A stretch of DNA of 64,000 nucleotides from Strigamia acuminata (Eukaryota > Arthropoda > Chilopoda > Geophilomorpha > Linotaeniidae). This document shows, one piece after another, positions 1 through 9,300 of the stretch (positions are counted from its first letter, which is position 1; every line of letters starts with the position of its first letter). The DNA is taken from contig CASHSZ010000058.1 of assembly GCA_949358305.1 (NCBI GenBank), positions 1 to 64,000 on the forward strand, read 5' to 3'. The notes beneath the pieces were generated by a model. It was given only the letters and a program-made list of their open reading frames with translations. It was not told the DNA's origin and made no database searches. The position numbers were made by a program, and so were the translations under genes.

Positions 1-270
1 GAATTTGGAAAGGCGGGGTGGGACCAAGCGCTGTGTGCGCTGGTCCACAGAAGCCTTTACTTACCATGTTAACTGTTTGAGGCTCAGAACATTTCTGCTC
101 TCTCAAACCCACTTAGCTCACCAGGTAAACTCTGGGTCCACCCCCGCTCTACTTGATTGATTAGTCCAGTTGCCCTGTGCATAATTAACACAGTGACAAC
201 TGGTGAGCGGATTTGGAAACTCCAGTGTGCCTAGTGAGAGCTTTCAGAATTAATTCTCTAAACAGAGCGT
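1..270. other. Unassigned flank downstream of C0
   Basis: No ORF or RNA gene is recognisable. The stretch lies 3' of the C0 coding region (minus strand), where an RT/RNase H region and a 3' LTR would be expected. Neither is visible, and nothing here matches the putative C0 LTR at 3263-3423. A good minus-strand splice-donor-like sequence (ATG/GTAAGT) occurs near 57-68, but there is no partner to support an exon. Confidence 0.5.
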
Positions 271-3168
271 TTAGGCCCGCTGTCGTACAGCGAGGTCTGC
301 GCTCGTAACAATATCGTCAAAGTCCACGTCAAGACTATCTGTCGTCGTGTTTGATTCTGAGGGCTTTTTCTTTCTTTTGTCCTCAAACAGATGCTCTGGT
401 ACGCGAAGATTGTGATCAGTACAGTAACGCTTCACGTCGGGTATCGAGCGTAACTTGGGCTTGTCGTAGCCCTCGATCGTGTACTCGATATCTCTCTGTC
501 CAGTTGGTCTGACTTTCTCCGTTTTCTTCCAAACTAATGCTGGAATGGTTGGAACTGGATTCAAAAGTCCTTGTCCGGGTTGTGGCGAAGTGCCCAGCAA
601 CTTCACTTCTGGCAAATTATGATGCAACTTGTCATCTGGCAGTCTAAATTTCAATTTAACTGGAGGCAATTCCAGTTGTGGATCTTCCTTCTTCTTAACT
701 GGAACTGGCGGGGGTAGCGGCGGCCTGACATCTTCATCCGAATAATATTGGCGATCACTGTCATTGTCCATATTATCGTCCAAATTATCGATGTAGGTCG
801 TGTACTTTTCTGGTAGGCCCAGCACGCCTTCAACACCGCGCCTGCTCTCCACGAACTTCACGTCGCTGGTTTCAATTACTTTGGAAAACTCCGGCAGCCA
901 TACTCTATATCCTTTCGTGATTCTTGAATACCCGAGCATAATGCCATGCAGACTCTTGTTGTCGATTTTGCCATCTCGAATTCTTTTCTGCACAAAGCAT
1001 AAACTCCCGAATTTTCTCAAATGTCTAAGTGATGGTTTCCGTCCGTAATACAATTCCATCGGCGTCTTGTCCGAATTCAGCTTTGCGATCCTGTTCCTGA
1101 GATAGTTGAAAGTCAGGATGGCCTCTCCCCAGAATCGATGTTCCAAGCCGGCATCGTACACAAGCGCTCGCATTCCATTTGCTAATGTCTGGTTAAGTCT
1201 CTCGGAAACGCCATTTTGGACTGGAGTGTACGCGTTAGTCCTCTCGTGAGCGATTCCTAGTCCTTGGAGGTACTCTCCAAACTTGTTTGAGCAGAACTCC
1301 ATACCGTTATCCGTACGAATTGCGAGAACCGATTTCCCAAGCAATCGTTCTATTCGTTTCACGTGTTTTTGGAAAATGTCAAATACTTCGTCCTTCTTCT
1401 TCATTAAGTACACTGTCGAATAACGAGAGAAGTCATCCGTGATAGTTAAGAAGTATATGTTTCCCGAGAGTGTTGGTGTACTAAATGCTCCACATACATC
1501 CATGTGTAGCAATTGGAGTGGCTCTGTCGATCTAATCCCTGGCAACGACTTATGAGGAATCGCCTTCTTCTTGGCTAATGTGCAAACGTCGCATTGTGTA
1601 ATTGGCACGTCCAGAACTGGCAACCCAATTACTGCACCTCCTTTGCTCATTGCTTGGACGCTTGGAAAATAGATATGGCCGAGCCGCTCATGCCAAAGTC
1701 TTGCTTCCTCAGGATTAGATGCACTCTTCGTTGTACTTTGTGTTGAAATAGTTGGCTCTTGTTTCTTCTGTTCGCCAACGTTCGCTTTGCTATTCGCTTT
1801 TTGTCGTAATTTCTCAAAGTCCGGCTTCTGGTCGCTTAGCTTGATGTAGTACAAACGATCCTTCTTCACGCCTTCCATCAGCTGTCTCTTCCACTGAGGA
1901 TCGTATATCTTCACCAAGCCCGAGCCAACGGCGACTTTGCATCGTGCTTCGTCGATGCACGGTCCCGACAACAAATTTCGTCGCATGTCCGGCGCATAAT
2001 AAACTTTCTTCAATGTGATTGGAATTGTCTCACTTCCAACCAAACACATCACGCAAACGTCCCCGACGCCTTGAATCTGAATTAAAGTCTTCTTATCCGC
2101 TTGGCTTATTGTCCCTGTGGTTTCCTTGAAGTTGAAGAACTGGTTCCTATCTTTACAAAAATGTCCAGTGGCCCCAGTGTCGTAGATCCAACAGTTGTTG
2201 GCTGCGCTGCACTGTAACATCTCTTCCTCGCTCAACTCGGTGAGAAAACCGACATCGAACATGTTTGTGTCCAATTCTTCCGCTGTATTTGTGTTCTGGC
2301 TGTTATTCGACGGTAATTGTGCTGTGCAATCCCTTGCCCAGTGCCCTGGTTGATTGCACCGGAAACACGGCCCCCGTGGTGATGATCCGGTCGCATTTCC
2401 TCGGAAATTCCGCGAATTTTTGCCGCCTCGATAATTCGATTTGCCGCCCCTTTGTCCGCCTCGGTTGTTTTGGCTGCTATTCCCTTGCTGTTGTTGGGAT
2501 TTAGACGAATTATCATTGCTCTTTGTGCTTGTTCCCATGTTGAAAGCGTCCGTAATTGGCGCTTGGCCCGAATCTCTGCGTTGTTGCGCGAGTCTGCCCT
2601 CCTCGGCGACCAATTCCGCTTCAACCTTTTCCAGTGTGAAATCCTTATCGTCCCATCGATAAATACTCTGCACAATTGACTGGTATTCTTGTGGCAGGTA
2701 TCGGATGAGCTGGAATGCCTGATACAAATTGTCCAAGTCGTGTTTGACGTCGGCTAATCGCTTTGCTGCATTGCGTATCTTCGCCGCGAATACCCCGATC
2801 GTCTCCGTCGCTGGATCGTATTTTAAATTGAAGAATTCGTCCAACAGACGTATAATTCTCGCCCTCGAGACCGGTTCGAAGTTAGTTTTCAGCGTATCCC
2901 ACGCTGTTTTCGCGTCCTCGGTCCCGCTGAGCAATTCGTGGTATTGCTCCTCGATGGCGTAGTAAATTAGGCTGAAAGCTCGCCCCTTTCGCAGTTGAAA
3001 GTCCGAGCGATCTCGCCAAGACGCTCCCGGTGCCAGGGCTTCTTGTGTTCCATCGGTGAAGGCCCAACATCCGTGGTGCATCAACAGCACTTTGATTTGC
3101 TGCTTCCACGTATCGTAGTTCGTCCTATTCAAAAGTGTAATCTTCCGGTCGAGTTTTTCCGTGTCCAT
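271..3168 (-). CDS. C0: copia-type Gag-protease-integrase polyprotein without RT
   Basis: A 965 aa ORF if started at the ATG at 3168 (MDTEKLDRK); the open frame extends further upstream only with a GTG. Visible in order: copia Gag N-terminus (NYDTWKQQIKVLL), CCHC knuckle (CFRCNQPGHWARDC), aspartic protease site DTGATGHF, GAG-pre-integrase zinc region (LWHERLGH...CDVC), and integrase core with an intact triad (HMDVCGAF, RTDNGMEF, NGVSERLN). An MBD-like stretch follows at about residues 876-931, then a basic and acidic tail and a stop. Copia elements normally continue into RT and RNase H; both are missing. This could be a truncated copy or a genuine gag-PR-IN-only non-autonomous element. The ORF itself has no visible stop or frameshift. 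Family call is sure; functional status is not. Confidence 0.85.
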   Translation of the reverse strand: MDTEKLDRKITLLNRTNYDTWKQQIKVLLMHHGCWAFTDGTQEALAPGASWRDRSDFQLRKGRAFSLIYYAIEEQYHELLSGTEDAKTAWDTLKTNFEPVSRARIIRLLDEFFNLKYDPATETIGVFAAKIRNAAKRLADVKHDLDNLYQAFQLIRYLPQEYQSIVQSIYRWDDKDFTLEKVEAELVAEEGRLAQQRRDSGQAPITDAFNMGTSTKSNDNSSKSQQQQGNSSQNNRGGQRGGKSNYRGGKNSRNFRGNATGSSPRGPCFRCNQPGHWARDCTAQLPSNNSQNTNTAEELDTNMFDVGFLTELSEEEMLQCSAANNCWIYDTGATGHFCKDRNQFFNFKETTGTISQADKKTLIQIQGVGDVCVMCLVGSETIPITLKKVYYAPDMRRNLLSGPCIDEARCKVAVGSGLVKIYDPQWKRQLMEGVKKDRLYYIKLSDQKPDFEKLRQKANSKANVGEQKKQEPTISTQSTTKSASNPEEARLWHERLGHIYFPSVQAMSKGGAVIGLPVLDVPITQCDVCTLAKKKAIPHKSLPGIRSTEPLQLLHMDVCGAFSTPTLSGNIYFLTITDDFSRYSTVYLMKKKDEVFDIFQKHVKRIERLLGKSVLAIRTDNGMEFCSNKFGEYLQGLGIAHERTNAYTPVQNGVSERLNQTLANGMRALVYDAGLEHRFWGEAILTFNYLRNRIAKLNSDKTPMELYYGRKPSLRHLRKFGSLCFVQKRIRDGKIDNKSLHGIMLGYSRITKGYRVWLPEFSKVIETSDVKFVESRRGVEGVLGLPEKYTTYIDNLDDNMDNDSDRQYYSDEDVRPPLPPPVPVKKKEDPQLELPPVKLKFRLPDDKLHHNLPEVKLLGTSPQPGQGLLNPVPTIPALVWKKTEKVRPTGQRDIEYTIEGYDKPKLRSIPDVKRYCTDHNLRVPEHLFEDKRKKKPSESNTTTDSLDVDFDDIVTSADLAVRQRA
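375..540 (-). other. MBD-like segment in C0
   Basis: It reads W-K-K-T-E-K-V-R-P-T-G-Q, then DIEYTIEGYDKPKLRS, then IPDVKRYC. The order Trp / Gly / Asp-x-x-Tyr / Leu-Arg-Ser / x-x-Asp-Val-x-x-Tyr follows the pattern of methyl-CpG-binding domains, where the Asp, Tyr and Arg-Ser positions contact DNA. It lies after the integrase, in the same place as the clearer copies in C1 and C2. The call is by motif only. Confidence 0.45.
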
Positions 3169-3262
3169 TGTGAATTTAGTGTCCAACACACCAAAAACAC
3201 ACACAAGATTGCTCAAAAACACTTTGAAATACTGGTAATCGCAACTGGGTGCAGTGTTGCGA

Positions 3263-3423
3263 TGTTAGTTCGCTCTTAATACTATGTTAGTGTATCCTAG
3301 TAACAACACTAAGCTAATAATGGTATTCAACAATATATTCGAAAATAAAACGAAATAAACGAAATAAAGAGTTCATATATGTTGGCTTCCTGCTGCAGAC
3401 TATCCACTTGTTTCGTACTGACA
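3263..3423 (-). repeat. Possible short 5' LTR of C0
   Basis: On the minus strand this 161 bp interval starts TGTCAGTACG and ends CTAACA. It lies about 95 bp upstream of the C0 start codon and contains AT-rich TATA-like sequence. No second copy exists in the window and no standard tRNA-complementary site follows it. The LTR call is therefore a guess from ends and position. Confidence 0.3.
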
Positions 3424-4270
3424 GCTTTGAGTCACACTTCACGTGTGGTTGAGAAAAAAACGTCGTATTGTTGATTTTCCCTCGTTTTTCCGTCTTTTTC
3501 GCCTCGAAAAATTCAGTTCCTTCGAGAATTTTCTCGTTTTTGGCAATTCCCGTTCGTTTATTGCTCGTTCACACTTCCCGTGTGGTTGTCGAGCGTCGTC
3601 GTCCTTGCGTATTTGTCGTCGAGTTGTTTTCTCGGCGAAAATTAACGCCACGTCGACGTTACGTATCGCGCCTCGCGATATTCGGAAAATCGTCCGAAAA
3701 TGGCCAAAATAAACGTATTAAATAAATGTTCTATAATGTTCGAACCCAATTAATGATCCTGTGTCGCTTGATGACCAATAATCGCTTGTAGAACCGTGGA
3801 TCCTTGGCATAAGCACAGGTTGATTCCATTCCTCATGGACGCCGCCATCTTGGATTTTGAGGAGAAACGCCCACTTTTTCACCTGTGGTTGACTTGAGGT
3901 ATTTCTCTTCACTCTGCCTGTTTTTCCCACGTTGTTTGTGGCCCATAACCTTGTTGAATAGTGTTGCAAACTTCTGCAAATAGTGACAAATGTAGTGGAT
4001 TGGAAAAACACATCAGGTGAAAGAAAGAGACATCATGTTAACAGGTGAGAACCAAAACATCAAGTGATCTTTATTGATTGGTCACATGACCTCAATGCAA
4101 TCAGCGCCACCTGTAGGCAGCATACAGACACTGTATGTAAACAAACATTGCGATCACTCGCGTTGGCTAAACACATACACTAACACTTAGCTACATGATA
4201 ATACGCAAAGATATATATATACACATGTTGTAAAAAGTGATTGCCTAACAATATACATTATATCTTAACA
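3424..4270. other. Unassigned DNA between C0 and the satellite
   Basis: No convincing gene. Two copies of a near-identical 20-mer core (CACACTTC-A/C-CGTGTGGTTG) start near 3434 and 3570. A minus-strand CCAAGATGGCGG (YY1-like) lies near 3842-3853. Short ORFs in all frames look like chance. It may be solo-LTR or older element debris. Confidence 0.4.
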
Positions 4271-4630
4271 GTTTTCGAGTCGAGTACGAGTTTTGCCCTT
4301 CTTCAACGCGAAATCGTATTCGACTCGCTTTCGAGTCGAGTACGAGTTTTGCCCTTCTTCAACGCGAAATCGTATTCGACTCGCTTTCGAGTCGAGTACG
4401 AGTTTTGCCCTTCTTCAACGCGAAATCGTATTCGACTCGTTTTCGAGTCGAGTACGAGTTTTGCCCTTCTTCAACGCGAAATCGTATTCGACTCGTTTTC
4501 GAGTCGAGTACGAGTTTTGCCCTTCTTCAACGCGAAATCGTATTCGACTCGTTTTCGAGTCGAGTACGAGTTTTGCCCTTCTTCAACGCGAAATCGTATT
4601 CGACTCGTTTTCGAGTCGAATACGAGATAG
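4271..4630 (+). repeat. 56-bp tandem repeat, left arm of foldback-like satellite
   Basis: About six head-to-tail copies of a 56-bp unit containing CGAGTCGAGTACGAG, TTTTGCCCTTCTTCAACGCG and AAATCGTATTCGACTCG. Because 56 is not a multiple of three and the unit has no stop, all three forward frames are open and give repetitive pseudo-proteins with a 56-residue period. Copies differ by a base or two. The same unit reappears inverted at about 13000-13669. Confidence 0.9.
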
Positions 4631-5569
4631 TCGATGACCCGTTCCCGGACTTTGACTCGTACGACTCGTATTCGAGATGTATTCGAGATGTATTCGAATC
4701 GTATTCGAGTCGTATTCGAGATGGTCGATGATTTCCACTCGCTCGTATACGCGTTGTATACGAGCTCGTATTTTGATCGTAATCGTAAACGAATCGTTTA
4801 CAAGTCGTATACAAGTTGTATACGACGTGTATACACCTCGTATACGAACGAAGTTTGGAAAATCCACCGGATACTTACTACGACATGAAAACACATAGTA
4901 GTCACATACGTCTTATTTGGAAATTGTGTTTTCCCAAACTTCGTTCGTATACGAGGTGTATACACGTCGTATACAACTTGTATACGACTTGTAAACGATT
5001 CGTTTACGATTACGATCAAAATACGAGCTCGTATACAACGCGTATACGAGCGAGTGGAAATCATCGACCATCTCGAATGCGACTCGAATACGATTCGAAT
5101 ACATCTCGAATACATCTCGTTTTCGAGTCGAGTACGAATTTTGCCCTTCTTCAACGCGAAATCGTATTCGATTCGCTTTCGAATCGTATACGAGATGGTC
5201 GATGATTTTTGTTTCCCGGACTTTGATTCGTATTCGAGTTGTTACGAGTTCGTATTTTGATCGTATTCGTATTCGAATCGAATTCGAATCGTATTCGAAT
5301 CGAATACGAATCGAATTCGAGTCGTATTCGAGATGGTCGATGATTTCCACTCGCTCGTATACGCGTTGTATACGAGCTCGTATTTTGATCGTAATCGTAA
5401 ACGAGTCGTTTACAAGTCGTATACGAGTTGTATACGACGTGTATACACCTCGTATACGAACGAAGTTTGGAAAATCCACCGGATACTTACTACGACATGA
5501 AAACACATAGTAGTCACATACGTCTTATTTGGAAATTGTGTTTTCACAAACTTCGTTCGTATACGAGGT
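4631..5569. repeat. Hyper-palindromic centre of the satellite (left of C1)
   Basis: It is built from short CG-centred words such as CGTATACG, TCGAGTCGA and GAATCGATTC-like steps. Near 4676-4725 they run as an 11-bp subrepeat (GTATTCGAGAT and variants). Two hairpin cassettes occur about 612 bp apart (starting near 4841 and 5453). In each, TATACGAACGAAGTTTGG is followed by about 75 bp of ordinary sequence and then its reverse complement. The block 4940-5150 is largely the inverse of 4640-4870. The end at 5569 is the left TSD (gaggt, 5565-5569) of C1. Confidence 0.85.
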
Positions 5570-6180
5570 TGTAGGCAAGTGAAGCGCAAAACGGTGCGAA
5601 TAACACCGGTGGAAGCGTGTATTTAGCACGAAAGGCGCCGTCTCGACCCGAGACGAACGTAACACGGACGTTTTGCCGTGAAAAACAAGTGCGCGTGGCC
5701 TAATGCCACTTATCTGCGCAAAAACTATAAACTAAGCACTTATAAACGTGCTAGGTTAACTGGCAATGAGTTAAAACAATAAAATATAATGTTTAATCGA
5801 AATAATGCTTACATATAATGTTCCTATTCATTTGAAAAGGTTGGAAAACATCCTCGCACCTGTGTGCGGCCATCTTGGGTGAGAATAACAAACGATAACA
5901 CCATCTGGTGTTAGAATTGGGCAATATAAAAAAAGGAAAATATTACAAGATGCATGATGCCACATGCATTTGATGGAAAACTAACAGCAAGGTGCTTAAT
6001 GCACTTAAATATAACACAATCACGTACAATTGTACGGAATACAACTTGGAACATATCCAAAATAAGAAATACATTGAAAAGAGTCAATAAAAAGTAAATA
6101 ACATAATGAATACTGAATAATCATTGATAACATCGACTCAAATAATAATTTGTGATCCGTACCGAATCATATGACCAACA
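5570..6180 (-). repeat. C1 3' LTR
   Basis: 611 bp. On the minus strand it starts TGTTGGTCATATGATTCGG and ends CTTGCCTACA. A CCCAAGATGGCC (YY1-like) site is visible on the minus strand near 5870. The polypurine tract (minus CATGGGGGGATT) sits directly next to it at 6181-6192. Confidence 0.95.
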
Positions 6181-6192
6181 AATCCCCCCATG
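6181..6192 (-). promoter_or_regulatory. C1 polypurine tract
   Basis: Minus-strand CATGGGGGGATT abuts the start of the 3' LTR, the usual position for plus-strand DNA priming. Confidence 0.75.
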
Positions 6193-6394
6193 ATTCGATA
6201 CTGATCTGGGAAACTGGATAAACAACTGAAAAAGTAACACGAGAATTATGGTGTACCGATGTGTGAAAACCAAAAAATAATAGATCGAATCATCGTGCCG
6301 GGTACTGTAACACAATCACAATAAAGCCCGAAAATTCCCACAGAACACGACGATCCTCGAAGTCGGTAGAATAACTTAAGAATGTCTTAGTCGG

Positions 6395-9300
6395 TTAAAG
6401 TTGAAAAATCCCTCCAATCAGTTTGTTAAGACGGTCGGACGACAGCCATTTGGTAAAAATGTCTGCAATGTTGACGTCGCCGGGAATTTTTCGAAGTTGA
6501 AATCGCTTGGCCACATACCACTCCCTCAACCAATGGTACCTCACGCGAATGTGCTTAGTCTTGCTATTCTCGACATCGTTCGACGTGAATTGAATCGATG
6601 CGAGAGCGTCGGAGTATACGATTGGCGATGATAAACGATTAAGAAATGGGAGTTGATGGAATACATGATCGAGCCAGTATAGTTCTTTCACGCATTCCAC
6701 GAGGGCGATGAATTCAGCTTCCATCGTGGAACACGCTACTGATGATTGCTTTTTACAGCTCCATCCGATGGGTATGTTGCCAATAAAGGTAATGAAACCG
6801 CCGAAACTCAGAGATGTTGCGGTGTCGGAGGCCCACGAAGCGTCGGTACATGCCCAAAGTTGGCTCGAGTTGCATCCGGAAAGTTCGATCATGTAGTCGG
6901 CCGTATTTGCTACGTATCTCAAAACTTGAAGTAATGCCCGAATATGTGATTCATCGTAGCAGTTGTTGTATTGGGACAAAGCGATGATCGAATATAAAAT
7001 GTCCGGACGTGTTCTTGAAGCCAAAAAGAGTAATGATCCGATTAGCGAGCGGTACGGAAAATCTGGTAAATTTTCCTTCGATCCTTTCACGAGCGTCGTC
7101 CCTACTGTGACCGGAACTTTGATCATCCGATCCGGTGTGATGTCGAACTTCTTGAGAATTTTTGCAATATATGCACGCTGTGAAATGAAAGTTCGGCCCG
7201 CGGATCTAATAAACTCTACGCCGAGCAACTTCGAAATGGGTCCGAGATTGACGATTTGAAATTTCGTTGAGATCAATTGAATAAGGTGCGTTAAGACGTT
7301 GTCGGTTGCGTAGAATAAAACTATATCGTCCACGTAGACTAGCATAATAGCCGATTTCCCGAATACGTAAACGCAGTTGCACGCCGGTAATTTGCGGAAA
7401 CCGAGTGCACGAAGAGTCTCATCGAGCTTTTCATACCATTGTCGGCCTGATTGGTGAAGGCCGTACAATGACTTGATCAATAACCAGACGTTGTTCGGGT
7501 TCGAGCAAGTAGCGCCGGCTGGAATTCGCATGTAGACGCGATGTTCGAGGTCCCCGTATAGGTATGCGCACTTTACATCCAAGTGCGCATCCTTCCATCC
7601 GAGTAGAGAGACGAGGAGACAAAAGAAGAATCGAATCAATACAAAATTAACGACGGGGCTGAAGACTTCATCGTAGTCCACTCCAAGCGTCTGGCGAAAG
7701 CCTTGTGCGACAAGTCGGGCTCGATAACGAGAAATCTTCCCGGTGGTGTCGGTCTTTAGCTTGAATATCCATTTGCATCCGAGAATCGTAGTGTCGGGCG
7801 GTCGTGGTACTTCCTGATAAACCTCACGTTCTTTAAACGTTCCCAACTCTTCGTCTATGGCTTCACGCCATTTCGGTGCATCGTGGAATTTTGGAATTTC
7901 GGCGAAAGATGCGGGTTCCGTTCGACAGAGGTGAGCCACATGTCTGGCAGGGATCGTAGGCGTAGTATATTCAATACTGCCAAAGAAAAAGAGTTCCGGA
8001 TTATATTCGAGATGATTAAATTGACAATATTTCTCGATGTCCCCGCGTGAACGTAGTCGCACATCCGGTTCCGGGAAATAATATACATCGGTGTCAATCT
8101 TTCCGGGTCTCTGATCCTTGCGGAGATGTTCTTCACGTCTCCAACGTGCGCAATGCGAATCTCCCCCGACATATCTCCATTTGTAAGCGGTCCTGTGTGC
8201 AAATGTAGGTGCTACTTCAGTCCCTTCAGTTCCTTGGAGGGGGGCTGGGGACATAGGGGCAGCATCAAAGACCGGTATCGTATGTTGGAGAACGGAGGTA
8301 CCCGCTCTTCTTCGTGTCGTCACGAATCTGCGTGGAGAACCAGGTTGAGACACTGGGGGTGATGTTTGAGGTGAAGTTTGTGGTGACATGTGAGGAGAAG
8401 TGTAGTTAGACATTGGCACGAGAGAAACTTCATCGATATTGTCGATGTCCCGATCCGTGTCATCACTCAGATTGCTGTCGGAACTCGGCAATCTCAAAGC
8501 ACACGCTTCTTGAAATTGACGTTCCGGTGTCTGGAATTGTGCAGATGCAGCCGAACTCGAACTCTCTTCTAGAGGAGGCATGTCAGATTCTTCATCTGAC
8601 GACGAGCTGCCATCTTCCGAATCTGCTGTTTTCGACCAGCGGACATATGTGATGTTATCGTCGAAATTGACATGAGGTTCAGATTGGTTAGGTGGACGTT
8701 GGGGCGACTCGAAAGATGTTCGGTTCCCGTTGCGCAATGATTTGCGGTAAGTAATTCGTTCGTTGATCTTTACGTGTATGGATTCGACGACTTTATTATC
8801 AACGGGATTCCAAATACGATAACCACGAGTACCAGTGGCGTATCCGACCAAATATCCCTCCCATGCACGTGCTTCGAACTTATTCCTGCCCGGTGCAGTG
8901 TAATGCACCCAGCATTTGGATCCGAGTTTACGAAGGTGACGGAGAGACAATGCACGTTGACGCCAAAGAATATACGGTACTTCGTTCTTAAGACGGGAAT
9001 GAGGCGATCGATTTTTGAGATATGCGAAAGTCACTGCGAATTCGGCCCAAAGTTCATCCGGAAGGCGGGTTTCCTCAAGAGTTGCACGAACATTATCGAT
9101 CATCGTGCGGTTAATGCGCTCCGCCGTTCCGTTCATCTGAGGGCTCGATGGATTAGTCCGTTGACCTTCAATTCCCTTATCTTTGAGGTATCGGAGGAAC
9201 TCGTTTGACATAAATTCCCCCCCTCGGTCGGAACGAATAGCTTTGATGTGTGTGCCGGCGACGTTTTCGATCCGAGCGACAAAGTCTTTAAACACACCAA

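Noticed and set aside
4271-4630. Regular 56-bp repeats resembling a CRISPR array
   Set aside because: Units are contiguous and near identical with no unique spacers; eukaryotic context and an inverted second array.
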